Assembly (NCBI GenBank): GCA_035772405.1
Contig: JAYKKM010000048.1
Location: forward strand, 2,301,501 to 2,365,500
DNA length: 64,000 nt
From: Chrysogorgia sp. JL179-B06
Lineage: Eukaryota > Cnidaria > Anthozoa > Scleralcyonacea > Chrysogorgiidae
Direction of reading: 5' to 3'
The notes under the pieces were generated by a model that made no database searches, was not told the DNA's origin, and saw only the letters and a program-made list of their open reading frames with translations. Shown here piece after piece: positions 36,830 to 59,818 of the stretch. The first letter of the stretch is position 1. Each line of letters opens with the position of its first letter. The position numbers were made by a program, and so were the translations under genes.

Positions 36830-38331
36830 CTTGACGTTGTAAAAGTGGTTATTTTTTCGTTGTTTTCAACGATTCAGACTTTTTGATTCGCATTGCATCC
36901 GTGGAAGAGCATTGTCGTTAAACTTTAACGAAGTAAAAACCTTAAATGTTGCGCTTGGACTAGTAGTGCGTAGACTGTTCATTGGTACTAAGAAGGTTGG
37001 TTTTTCGGCCAATTGACTTTATTGAATAGCCAACAACATTTGAAATGACTTACTTTCCAAGAATTGAAACTTTCAAACCGTCATTTATTCTTCGAGTTCC
37101 ATGATACATAAGAACGCCAACCGTATACTCACTTTCATTATACTTTCATGATTCGCGATCTGTGACATCAAGGTTTGATTAACTGCTATGAAATCATGTT
37201 CTTTTGGTAGAACAAAGTGTTTCACTACGAATTTTAACGTTTCTAACTCATGTTTGGACTTTTTACATTTTTATAATCTTATAGGCACTTATTAATTCTT
37301 ACTTTACGTAAATCAACTTTAGTTACTTACGTAAATCAACTTTAGCAGGAGAAAAAGACATCAAGATGAAACTTTAGCTGATTGATAATATTAAGGAATT
37401 TTTATCAAAGAGTGCCAAACATTATAAATATAGTCAAATATATGTATATGAAAATTTGACCGCCCCAACCGGTTGGGCAGTCACATTTTTGCTGCCATAG
37501 GCAGCACACTAATCTTGACTTGGGTTCCGTGTATCGTGCCCAGACCTCTTCGCGGAACTATGTATAGTCGATCGACGTACGTTCCACAGATTTATGACGA
37601 TAAATGACGTTTTATGACGTAACTCGTAGATGTTCGTTTAATTGCCGGATGCGGAAACTATCCGAATCAAATGTTCGGAACTCGCTATCGGTAACGTGTT
37701 CTACTTTATGCTGAATTTCTAGCTGTATTTTATGTCGCGTTTATAATGTCAAAATTGAATATGACCATTTCAGCGCCATACATATTTACTCGAAAGAGCA
37801 AGCCTCGCGAAGTTATACATTTTCCATTCAAGCTACACTCTTGCCAATCGAACTTCACGTTTGTACGGAAATCATGCGGGATGTCACTGTTGTCAAAAAC
37901 ATTGAGGTTATAATTAAGACGCTGTCGTTTGTTGCCGTGTTCCACTCGATAACAATCTAAACCACGACATTTACTCGAAACGAGCAAGCCTCGCGAAGTT
38001 ATAAATTTTCTATTAAGTGACACTTTTGCCAAATCGAACTCACGTTTACGTTTGTAATATTTCTGAATTGAACTCAAACAAACGAACGGGAATACCCTTC
38101 TAATATACCCACTGCTCCTGTGTATGTTCCAAGGCAGCATTTCACTTCTGATAAGAACTCCTAGTCATATACATATATTTGACCATTAATAAATCCTCTC
38201 TTCATCTAAAGAAAATTACAAATATAAAAACCCCAAACATAAGATAGGCACTTCAATTGAGCAATGTCAATATATACATTATACTGTATGTCTCTGTGAA
38301 CCCAAGGATCTTCTGTGAAAATGAAAACACT
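36830..38331. other. Intergenic, no gene seen
   Basis: Includes the enolase 3' flank. A diverged direct repeat with AGCAAGCCTCGCGAAGTTAT occurs at 37787-37865 and 37971-38055. Nothing else recognisable. Confidence 0.5.
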
Positions 38332-48771
<10,440 letters not shown>

Positions 48772-50021
48772 ATCTCTATTAATTATTAAAAGCAAACATG
48801 AGTCTATTCTGCTCTCTTCTTCAACAACTGCTAGGTCAAGAGAAAGCTAGTCTACATAGCAGATGGTTGTATCTGAGGGCCATTAGTACCCCCCACCCCC
48901 CAAAAAAACAATTCTCCACCATACAGCTGAGGGACTGCTTCAAGATATACGTACAAGCATATATGTACAAATTGATGGACTATTGTTCTGCCTTCTGCAT
49001 GATCATCTTATATTTGTTTTACCGTATTTATTTTATACCTGTAGAAACGTAAAGACCTAGAGATTATTCATATACACAGTACAACTAGTTGTACAAGTTT
49101 CTTTGGTTACATAACCTACAAAAATTGCGAGTTTATAGAGTAGGAGCCATTCAAGGTGGAACAGAAGGCACTATTTATCTCCAGAAGGCACTATCTATCG
49201 AGCAGAAGGCACTACCTATCAACCAAACTAATATTTTAAAAGGCGAAGCAAGCTTACCTTCGCTGAAAAACGTCGGAGACCTTTTCTATGAGAAACAGAA
49301 GGCAGAGGTTTTGGAGCAATGCACTGCACTGTTGATTTAAATCACACAGAAAAAGGGTATTTAAATTGGGGATACGGGGGAACCACAGGAAGCTTCCGGG
49401 ATATTTTTAGTTCAAAACAAAAATGTAAATTTATTTTGCTGACAGCTTGTAAGATTTTCCGCGCAGCATGCAGATGCTGAAATGCTATACCTCAAGGAAA
49501 AAATGAATAAGATTAAAAAGCTTAAACTGATAACAACTCTTTCAACAAGGATACCGCAAAAAATTGATTGTGTCATTGTGTGATTATTTGACAAAGCCGA
49601 ACTATCAAAATTAGCATACCCTAAATTCCCTGTATGTCCTTAAGTATCCCTCCTACTTAATAAAAACGGCGGGAAAATGTGAAAAACGAAAAAATGTTTT
49701 TTTGCATTATTGAATGTTTTCCGAAAAAACAAAACAATTATATATGATAGCAATCTTGGAAACTTAGCGGTAAGATTTGAATATTTTATATTCAACTTAT
49801 ATATTATATGTTATACAATTTATATATTATACTGTTAATCAAAAAGTATCTTTAGTTCAACGTGAAAGACTCACCTTTTTTAATGAAATAATTTGGTTTG
49901 TTTTTTCGTGACTTTCGTGGCTATGCTGCATGCATTTCCAATTTTGGTGTAAACTAAAGTTAATTTTTTGCATATCTGAAACTTACAGACGTCGTAGCTA
50001 AATCTGGAATCAGCAAACGAA
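48772..50021. promoter_or_regulatory. Divergent intergenic region between enolase and the SIX6OS1-like gene
   Basis: The two start codons face away from each other across 1.25 kb. An acceptor-like site just before the enolase ATG implies that its promoter and a UTR exon lie inside this region. No TATA box can be assigned. Short ORFs at 49089-49340 have no family match. Confidence 0.45.
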
Positions 50022-53000
50022 ATGGAAGAGCCAGGAATTCGTTTGTTGGACTCAGCTGAAAGAACAACATCAGGAGAGGGATCTGCAGACCTTGAAAGAT
50101 TACTACAAACGGCAGGTATAAATATAAATGAAAAATAAAGTCTAGAGAATACGAAAAAGATGCAGATATTAAAAGTAGAAGAAAATTAGTGTGAAAAAGG
50201 AAAGAGTTGATTTGACAAATATCTGGAAATAGTGGAATGGTCTTGTACCATTGCCAAGGGGGGAGTTGGTGTAGAAACCACAGGTAAGGGCAGGGCCCCT
50301 CTGATATGACACTGAGGGGAATAAACCAATCAGTGGTGGCACTACGTGGGTGTGGGCCCCGGTGCAAAACAAAATGTTGGGCCTCCCCTCAGCCCCCCTA
50401 CATATGTCATCTGGGGGGATTTTCCACCAGAAAATCTTTGAATTTAGGGTCTCTGAAATGGCATTTGCACTTTTGAGTAAAATCTAAAGACCACAATTTT
50501 TTTTGTAGTGTATCCATTATTTTAAAAAAATATTAATAATAGCACCATAAAGAGGCAGTTTGCTGCATGGCCCCCCTCGACCCCAGGTGTGGCACACCGT
50601 TTTTACACCCAAAGTGCCGCCACTGAAACCAATGACTACATACTGTTGTCAAATTTAAAGTGTTCCCATTACTAAAATTTATTTTTCTTAACAGAGGCTG
50701 AAAACTTGCAGCTGCTTAAACTTATTGATACAGAAAGAGAAAAATGTGCAGGTTTGTGGCAATTATCATTAACGTGTGGTGTCAAAATTTCAGTCTAGGT
50801 GAAACTCTGGGGATATACTTCATGGTAACAATACATATAGTCTCCCACCATATTTTACGGTTAGGATTAGGGTTATGGTTAGGATTAGGGTTATGGTTAG
50901 GATTAGAGTTATGGTTAGGGTTACGGGTAAAAAAACAGATGGAAACCCGGTCTAGTGTTACCATGAAGTATATACAATTTTGAGGGCTTACTATGGGATG
51001 GTGGGGAAAGGGAGTCATGGTGCCACACCCAACCCAACTTATAGTTATAGGCATAATTTCAGTATAATATAGAATGTTGATTTAGTGTTGGATTACATGA
51101 GAAATGTTAGCCAAACTTAAATGTAAATTAAAAACTGTGAAGAAGCCATGTAGCTTGGCAGAGTTTGGTATATACTTCATGGTAACAAAGGCAGCTGCCA
51201 GTAGACTTCATTCAAGCATCAACATGGTTTTCTTAATGGTATCATATAGCTTTTCAAAACCAAATAGAGGAGGGAGGTAAACATTCAGAAGAGTTAGAAG
51301 AGTTGACGAAACATTTGGATGCTCAAGCAAAACAGTTGCACAACAAGTTCAAGCAAAACAGAGAAATTTGTGAAAGGTACTTAATTAGTGTTGGTAAATC
51401 AATGAATTTAATCAGCTGTACACAAGCTTGTGCAAAAGCTAAAAACACCTGGCATCAGAGGCGTGGGAGGCTGGGGAACAAGCATTGCTAAATTTAATGT
51501 TTTTATCCCAATTGTATTAGTACGACCATATAGAGGCTAGGATATATGGTTTAGATTTCACAATGACCTCAATTTATGAAAGTGACATATATGATTTTTG
51601 TTAAATATAATTAGATAATGAGACATATGACATTAGAATAATAATAACATAATTCTTCCATACTTTATTATTTCACCAAACTAGCTTAAGAAAAACAGCC
51701 TTGATCTTGGATGAACATGAAGAAGCATTGAGAAGAAAACTTGAAGTAGTCACGTTGGAAGAACAAACCCAAATGTAAGTTAAACCTTTCTTGGATCTTG
51801 GTATATAACTAGCAGTATACATATCATTGGTATAGCCTTGACTGTTTAACCATTGACATTATTGACTGCCAAGGGGGGTAGCTGGGGAAACTGCCCAAGG
51901 GCCCGGGCCAAATAAGGGCCAGAAACGCTATTAACCATCTTCTAGGGCATTTAGGGGCCCATGAAAGACCATAACCACACCTTCCCCTGGGCAGTATCTT
52001 GGCTCTCGGGGGCCCTGCTGGTCACCACTGGGCAATGGGAAATAAATGGTTAACTCTGTTAAATAATTTCTCAGTTTGCAGCAAGAAAAGGTGATGGAGA
52101 AGTACGAGAAAACATGGGAGAAGTATTTCAAGAAGTATGAAAGCCTACCCTTAGCTATTGAGTTGTCGCAGATCAAACAAACAGCCATCAATGATGAAAC
52201 ATGTGGTAAGTTAATGAGAACAAGCAAATAAACAAACAAGTAAATGAATGAAGAAGTATGTGAATTATTGGTGGGTTGTTAGTACTTTGGTGAAAAGTCA
52301 AAAGTGAGAGTGCAAGAATAATGATGGATGGATGTAGATGGGTGTGTGGATAGATGGGTGTGTGGATAGATGGGTGTGTGGATAGATGGGTGTGTATATA
52401 TGGGTGTGTAGATAGATGGGTGTGTGGATAGATAGGTGTGTGGATAGATGGGTGTGTGTATATATGGGTGTGTAGATAGATGGGTGTGTGGATATATGGG
52501 TATGTGGATAGATAGGTGTGTGGATAGATGGGTGGATCCATTCCATCCACCCATTCCATCCTTGGTGGATGGAATGGATGGAGTGGATGGAATGGTTGGA
52601 GTGGATGGAAGTGGATGGAATGGATGGGTGGATGGAGTGGATGGAATGGTTGGAGTGGATGAAGTGGATGGAGTGGATGGATGGAGTGGATGGGTGGATG
52701 GATGGATGGAGTGGATAGAGTGGATGGAGTGGATAGAGTGGATGGAATGGTTGGAGTGGATGAAGTGGATGGAGTGGATGGATGGAGTGGATCGAATGGA
52801 TGGGTGGATAGAGTGGATGGAATGGTTGGAGTGGATGAAGTGGATGGATGGAGTGGATGGGTGGATGGAGTGGATGGAATGGTTGGAGTGGATGAAGTGG
52901 ATGGATGGATGGAGTGGATGGAATGGATAGGTGGATGGAATGGATGGAGTGGATGGAATGGATCATGGTTGGATGGAATGGATGGAGTAGATAGAGTGGG

Positions 53001-56000
53001 ATGGATGGGTGGATTGGATGGGTGGTTGTTGATTGCATGGATGGATGGTGGATAAAAAAGCTAGACCAATAAAAAGCTTATCTTGATGTTACATGTATTT
53101 CATTTCAGTCAAAGAAACCACAGAAAACATAACGAAGATTGAAGCACAGATTATTGAAATGGAAGTTGAAAAAACACATATGCAAGGTCTACAAAGCTCA
53201 GTAAACTTTATGTATTCTTCAGTTAAAGTTATATATGTTATATTTCTTTATTGATATCACTCTGTTTTCATATTATTGTTTTACAGAATATCTCGAAGGA
53301 AATCCTGAGACAGCAACAGATTGCATCATTAAAATGTATCCTTGATTTGTACCATTATCCAAGCCTGGAAATAATTATTTTCGCTGTACCTGTTAGAATG
53401 ACCAGCACAAAATAATTTGTAACGGTTACACACAAAAAATTGTACCTGTCGCGGCAATATGTCTCCACGCTTAGCGTGGCTTAGCGTAATGTCTCCAAAC
53501 TTAGCGCAATGTCTCTAAACTTAGCGCAATGTCTCTAAACTTAGCGTAATGTCTCCAAACTTAGCGCAATGTCTCCTAACTTAGCGTAATGTCTCCAAAC
53601 TTAGCGCAATGTCTCCAAACTTAGCGTAATGTCCGAAAACGTAGCGTAATGTCTCCTAACTTAGCATAATGTCTCCAAATTTAGCGCAATGTCTCCAAAC
53701 TTAGCGTAATTAACGATTTAACACAAAAATGTTTCACAAAAAGTTGAGTATAATCTTCGGACAAGATGAACATCGGACAAAATGACAGACACAATTAATA
53801 TTGTAACTGTCAAATCTTTAGAAATGGGATATTTGCTAATATCCAGGCTTGTTTCTGTACTCTAATTTTCACTTAGAAGTGTTTAATACTGATAGTATAC
53901 ACTCTTAACTAAAACCATAAAAGGGCTAAGCTGTTTTTGGATGTAGAAAAATCAGCACAAACCACCAGGGAGAAGTTGAGCGAACTGAAGAGTGCAAATG
54001 AAGATATTTCTGCAGCCACACAGCCAGAATCACCAGCAGAATGTGAGAGCTTACACCAAGAGCAGACAAATGGAGTGTTGTTACACGAGAAAGAGAATCG
54101 AGTAGTTCAGCAGGGTAATTTTAGTTATTATTGATTACTTCAGCGTAGTAAGATTAAATATATGGCTGAGCTAGATTTCAGATCGGCATGCAAAAGGACA
54201 CATACTGATTGGTTTTTGAGAGATATGGTTCTCCTAGCCTATACGATACAACGGTCATACGCTTTTTCCAGATTGGTAATTAGTTTAGCTTATTAGATTT
54301 ATCACTCTTTTAGGTGAACGGAATACCCCAACAGGCTAGAAGCCCAATTGATATGGGTTCCGAGGGCCTACGATTCGTTATCCGAGAAGACCCGAAAGTC
54401 TTACCATTTGCTGATATTGTTGCAAAGGCAGCACTTTCTCCTCAATTATTTTAAGACCCTGAGTGGAGGTCCGACCCAGGATTTTGTTAGGAAAATGTCC
54501 GACCTTACGCTTGGATAATAAGTATCACAAAGATCCAAGCTTAAAGTAAAATATATTGTTTGAGAATGCTTAGAAAAAATTAATTGCAGCACTTGCAAAA
54601 TATATCTTATTTCCAGAATCAGACGAGGGAAATCAGGGAACAGAAATCATTGATGCAGAAGAAATGCTGCAGTGTGGTGACTCGCAGTTCATAGGAAACA
54701 AAACTGGTTTGGCTGATAGCCAAGCTGAAAACAACCGAGAAAATAATACAGTTGAGATGGCAACAGTTGTCAGTGAAAACCAGACCAACTACACACCAAG
54801 ACAGTTGTCAACATACAGTCAAATGCCATTATATCAGCAACAACAGCAACAACAACAACAACACCCAGTAGAAGGCAATGGAACAACTGAAACCCTGCGA
54901 CAAAATAGTGAACCAACAAGTGGTAATTGTGGTCAAAACAATGGGTTGCCTGTAATATCTATGGAACAACCATCACCTTCTCATCACCAGGAAAAACAAA
55001 CGGGTAACTCACAAACTTAAGATTAATTAATTAATTAATTAAACTAAATTAGTTAATCTCATTAATTAATTAATTAATTCGATTAATTAATTAATCCAAT
55101 AAATTAATTTAATTGATTAATAAATTAATTAATTTAATTAATTAATCTAATAATTAATTTAATTGATTCGATTAATTAATTAATTATTATCATTCTATTG
55201 GTGTGTTTGTTCAAGAGTACCCTCCAAATGATACCAGTGATGTTCAGCAACTTCACAAAGATCCCCCTACATCCACTAATTCCAAGACGCCAACCACACC
55301 AATCAGTGGAAGCACCACACCTGTCCACCAGTCCGAGGGGACTGGTACACCTATCAAGAGCCCTCTTGACCTTAACCAACACATGAGGTTCATCAGACAA
55401 GTTGTGAAGTCACCAGGAGAGGGATTTATGTATCAAGGTCGACCAATGTACAACAGTCATCCGGTCCAGGTAGAGTGCACAACACGGTTTTTTTTATTTC
55501 TTTGTATCAATGATAGAACATCAAACTGTGATTTCTTTCAATATTATACCTCAACTATAAATTGTCCAATCAAAGAGCTAGATTTGTACCGTGACCAGTC
55601 AATTTAAATTCGAATTCCTCGCTATTTCTCCGGGGCATGATATTTGACCTCGAATCACCAGCTGATCACTAATACTAATTTTTTTTTATTGGATTTGCCA
55701 CTGGTAAATTACAAGAATAATAACAATAAAAAAACGTCAAAAATGTAGAAATGTGGCAGGGTCGCCGCAACAGCATACGCCAATTATAGCGGTCCCAGAT
55801 ATGCAGGAATAAAAATAAAGTAAAAATTAAAAGATCTTCCGGAGATCAACCACAGCAGCAGAGAGCACCAGCCAAACTCCGGGCTGAGCCACACTTTGGG
55901 CACACTGTTGGTCGTCCGCGTCATAGGGCCCCTCCTAATGGGGAACAACAAGACGTTTCAAGACAGCGTTCAAAATTGTTTCGGATCCTCAGCTCGGGGA

Positions 56001-58303
56001 ATTCGTCGAAATATTACCCCTCAGGATGATATATCCCTCGGGGTAATATTTCGTCGAATTCCCCTCGCTCCGGGTCTATAAATGATAATTATAACATTGC
56101 TTGACTTTGAAAGAAAATATCAACATATATCAAGGCTTGCTGACCAGCACTTATCCCAAACCCTCACGCTACACATATGTATAACCTGCACTCTGCCATC
56201 TGAATCCATGTAGCTCAATGGTTAGGGCGTCTCTGACTGACCAGCAGAAGGTTACAGGACAAGGTTGTACACATGTAACCTTTTTCATGTAGCTCAATGG
56301 TTAGATGGAAATGGAAGAAAAGGGAAATGGAAGAAAAGGTTAATGGAAGAAATGGGAAATAAAGTATGACAACAGATGGGGGAAAAAGATAAGAGGGAAT
56401 AAAGTAAAGACATATGAGATTGACAGGATTGTGAAGAGAATGGTGAGCTTGGAAGGGAAAGAGAAAGGATGGAGAGAGGAAGAAAACAATGGAAATGGAA
56501 GAGAACAGAAATGATGGGAGAGTAGTGGAAGGGGGACGAAAGGAATAGCTTCCAGTTAACACTGTTTATTATTATTTTATAAAGGCTGAAGAACCAGTGC
56601 AGAGGAATGAATTACCTGAGAAGAGAAATGAACCAGAGATTATCTACGAAGCACCTCTCAACGATCAACCACCTGACATAGCCTTGAACTTCTTCCAACC
56701 ATTCACGCATCAGACAGAGAACACCAACCAAAACATGTTCCAGGTTGAAACACATATCCTAACAAAAATATTGACCAAAAACGAGATATTTGGCATCTTC
56801 CTCGTGAGACAATGGACACAGACAGTCATAGTTACATCTTTAGTTTATTAGATTTATCACTTAGGTGAACGGAATACCCCAACAGGCTAGAAGCCCAATT
56901 ATAGGGGTTCCGAGGGCCTACAATTTAAGATCGTTATCCGAGAAGACCCGAAAGTCTTACCATTTGCTGGTATTATTGCAAAGGCAGCACTTTCTCCTCA
57001 ATTATTTTAAGACCCTGAGTGGAGGTCCGACCTAGGATTTGAACCTGTCTCTCCCAGCTCATAGACATGTGTGGTAACCACTAGACCATTACAGCTCGCT
57101 TTAGATACTACGGCTTAAGGTTAACTATTTTTCTCATTATTATTCTAGACTACTACTGAGCCTTCGCCCAAGAGACACGGGAGCATGTTTTTGAATTCAT
57201 CACCTGCGAAATCAGGTATACAGAACTAGAAAACCTTCACATGCAGACCTAACGATCTATCCGTTGAGTCATACGACCGTCTATATCAACCATCTGACAA
57301 TCAGTGCGTCGACCCATTTGTCCATTTGATCCGATCTGCCCTTGCACGCACTCGTTAATTCCAATCATTCCTTCTTACTTTCACCCTACGTCCTTAATCT
57401 ACGTCCTTTACAAGGGACTGGTCATTATTTATAGTCGGGGCCGAAAATAAATAGATTTGGTGCTGAAAAAATTTTACCCAACCAAATTAAGGTCAGAAAT
57501 TTAACCGTCCCAACCATCTATGGTAAAGAAAATCTTTTACCCAACCCAAGAAGAAAAAAGTTCAATTCCCAGCATATCGTCGATACAAGTTTTAACAAAC
57601 CCAAATAGATATACAGACAGATCCTACTGTAACTTTCAGATTATTATCTCCCTATACAAAGCAGGAATCCAAGGAAAACAAGGAGAGGAATACAATAACA
57701 AAAGCTAATGTGCAATGATGACTAAGGAGAACTGATGATGAGATTCCAATTTTAAATGATGAACTCTTACTTTTTTATGTAAATAGTCATAAAAATTTTG
57801 CTACCCAACCCTTCAGAGAAGTGATTTTTTTACCCAACTATTTAGGTCATTTATTTCAGTTACCCAACCATTTTCTCTTCAGCCCCCCCCCCCCCCCCCA
57901 TAAATAATGATCGGTCCCTTATCTGCATTTTACCACGCCCAATACTAGTCCAGCCACCTCTAGAAATGCTACAGACAGTTTTTACCTAATGTTCCATCTT
58001 CTAGGAGCTTCAAGATCTCCACAAAATTTCTCCTTTGGTCAATGTGCAACATCACCAAGTCAAAGCGGCTCCGACAACTTCATGTCATCCAGTTCTCCCA
58101 AGGGATTCTTCACCAGAAACCAGCCGCAACCCAATAACGAATCCTTTAACGCTGGCTTCTCCTTGTTCGGTGCAGGCAATTCTCCAGGGAACAACAACAA
58201 CAACAACAACAACAACGAAGATACTTCTGGCGGATTCAGTTTCAGTTTTGGTGCCAAGTCACCATCCAAGTCCAGCAACAACTCCGGGTTTTCCCTGTTT
58301 TAA
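50022..58303 (+). CDS. Coiled-coil protein with Phe/Gly/Ser-rich C-terminus, SIX6OS1 (C14orf39)-like, complete, 13 exons
   Basis: Exons: 50022-50115, 50695-50751, 51250-51376, 51685-51774, 52075-52205, 53109-53186, 53287-53335, 53924-54114, 54617-55003, 55216-55469, 56585-56743, 57149-57215, 58005-58303. Total 1983 bp, 660 aa plus stop, all GT-AG and in phase. The first 230 or so residues are charged and helical (for example EELEELTKHLDAQAKQLHNK and YEKTWEKYFKKYESLPL), the likely coiled coil. The middle is low complexity with a polyQ run. The C-terminal quarter repeats SP/SPK and F-G motifs with a polyN run and ends SNNSGFSLF. Vertebrate SIX6OS1, a synaptonemal-complex central-element protein, has the same plan: N-terminal coiled coil with a Y-x-Y/K-rich helix and an FSF/FG tail ending in Phe. 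Identification by that resemblance is inference. The FG-like tail alone could suggest a nucleoporin-like protein. Splicing seems firm; function does not. Confidence 0.75.
50845..50935. repeat. Interstitial telomere-like repeat
   Basis: GGTTAGGATTAGGGTTATGG-type units inside intron 2 of the SIX6OS1-like gene. Similar CCCTAA runs are at 1600-1850. Confidence 0.7.
52320..53050. repeat. GGATGGAT-type minisatellite, intron 5 of the SIX6OS1-like gene
   Basis: Two blocks: TGGATAGATGGGTGTG units (52325-52530), then TGGATGGAGTGGATGGAATG units (52560-53050). Overlapping long His/Pro/Ile or Trp/Met ORFs are artefacts. Confidence 0.95.
53360..53851. mobile_element. Satellite-core element, copy D, inverted orientation and short
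   Basis: Starts CAAGCCTGGAAATAATTATT and ends ATATCCAGGCTTG. Contains both flanks of copy A in reverse and only about 12 core units (TTAGCGTAATGTCTCCAAAC). Lies wholly inside intron 7 of the SIX6OS1-like gene, 24 bp after the donor. Confidence 0.92.
54286..54486 (-). mobile_element. SINE core and tail, headless
   Basis: Shares GGTGAACGGAATACCCCAAC through GACCCTGAGTGGAGGTCCGA with 56841-57105. Confidence 0.75.
55020..55195. repeat. ATTA/TTAATTAA microsatellite
   Basis: Simple AT repeat reaching within 20 bp of the exon-10 acceptor of the SIX6OS1-like gene. Confidence 0.9.
56195..56300 (+). repeat. Single tRNA-like unit
   Basis: CATGTAGCTCAATGGTTAGG ... AGAAGGTTACAGG, as in the arrays at 18595-19040 and 61275-61610. 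It is followed by GA-rich sequence to 56540. Confidence 0.65.
56841..57105 (-). mobile_element. tRNA-derived SINE, near full length
   Basis: Reading minus: TGGTCTAGTGGTTACCACAC (box A), CAGGTTCAAATCCTAGGTCG (box B), then the core (AGGGTCTTAAAATAATTGAG, GGTAAGACTTTCGGGTCTTC) and a tail with GGGGTATTCCGTTCACC. Best copy in the window. Confidence 0.85.
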
Positions 58304-58861
58304 AAAATATTTTAAAGTTTCAAAAACAATGTTGCTTTGAACCAAAAGAAATATATTTTTACATATATATTAAATACGACTTGCAGCTTGGCTTATTTTA
58401 AAATTTAAAAATGGTTAAAAATTGTCAAAAAGTTAAGGTTAACCCGTTTACTTTTTGGCCAAATTTCCAGTTTTTGGCTCATTTTTTGCATGTCCAAAAA
58501 TGACCAAATTTCTCGGTATTTTCTACTCATTAATTTAAAAATGGTCGAAAATCGTCAAAAATTTAAGGTTAACCCCTTTACTTTTTGGCCAAATTTGGCC
58601 ATTTTTGCCAAATTTTTTAATTCAAAAATGGTCGAAAAACCAAAAATTATTAACATTTCTAAACAATAGCACTAGTCTTTGATATAAATATTATTTGTTT
58701 TTTTACTATAATTCTTTAAATATGTAATTTATATATCAGTGTATTTTAACATTTGACTTTTCAAGTAAAACATGTGAAATTGTGTACTTACCAATAAAAT
58801 ACTTTGTCGACTTTAATAGCTAAAACTTCAATATCCGAATCTCAAAAAAGTGATCGTTTAA
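58304..58861. other. 3' flank of the SIX6OS1-like gene
   Basis: Two diverged copies of TTAAGGTTAACCCCTTTACT-TTTTGGCCAAATTT (58430-58480, 58560-58600). An AATAAA lies near 58794. No gene. Confidence 0.5.
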
Positions 58862-59528
58862 GGTGGCAACTACGTGAAAATGGGCTAAAAGTTGGCCGAT
58901 ATGCATAAAAACAATACATGTGATGTACAATACACTATATATGGTATTAAACGAAAGCTACATTCATGTAGATTATGATAAAACATGAATTGCAGTTAGC
59001 AGCTAGTTAATCATTTAATAGCTTACATAATGAGTACATGTAATCAGGTACCGATGGGAAAACAGTGATGTATCAACCAAAACTAGTTCTAATGATACGA
59101 AACTTGGTAAAACATCTAACCAAAGACATATCTGTGTTCTGTAGTAAAATCAGGGGTTATGGGGAGATATTTAAAAAGTCAAATTTTCTATTATTATTTG
59201 ATTCACAAATAGGTTGTGGTCTGTACTTACCCTGGAGATAAGTTTATGATTTTACTACAGAACACAGATCTGTCTTTGGTTAGATGTTTTACCAAGTTTC
59301 GTATCATTAGAACTAGTTTTGGTTGATATATCACTGTTTTCCCATCGGTACCTGATCATATGTACTCATTGTGTGAGCTATCAATTCATGTTTTATCATA
59401 ATCTACATGAATGTAGCTTTCATTTAATACCACATATAGTCAATAAATTGTGTATTGTTACTATTGTATCAGGTATTGTTTTTATACATATCGGCCAAAA
59501 TTTAGCCCATTTTCACGTATTTGCCACC
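58862..59528. mobile_element. TTAA foldback MITE, family E
   Basis: TTAA at 58858-58861 and 59529-59532. Ends GGTGGCAA / TTGCCACC. Long arms (about 270 bp) with AACTAGTTCTAATGATACGA inverted. Sits between the tail-to-tail genes. Confidence 0.88.
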
Positions 59529-59818
59529 TTAATGTACAAGAAATATAACCATTGTCATATTCGAAATTGGATTCAAATACCTGTCGTACAATGTTTACAA
59601 ATTGCTAGTATGAAAAATTGAATAAATATTTTTGTTACACATTCGAAACCACACTTTTACAAATTAGCAATACAATCTTTCTTATTGTTCTAAAGCTTTC
59701 GTGTTTTAGACAATCCAATTTTTTTAAATACACAATTTCCTGAGATTTTCCCGCCTCAACCCAACGTATATCCAAATATTCATATTGATTTTACAAGATG
59801 GTGGTGATGAAGTTGTTT

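Noticed and set aside
52298..53055. His/Pro/Ile and Trp/Met/Glu ORFs up to 246 codons
   Set aside because: GGATGGAT-type minisatellite in an intron of the SIX6OS1-like gene.
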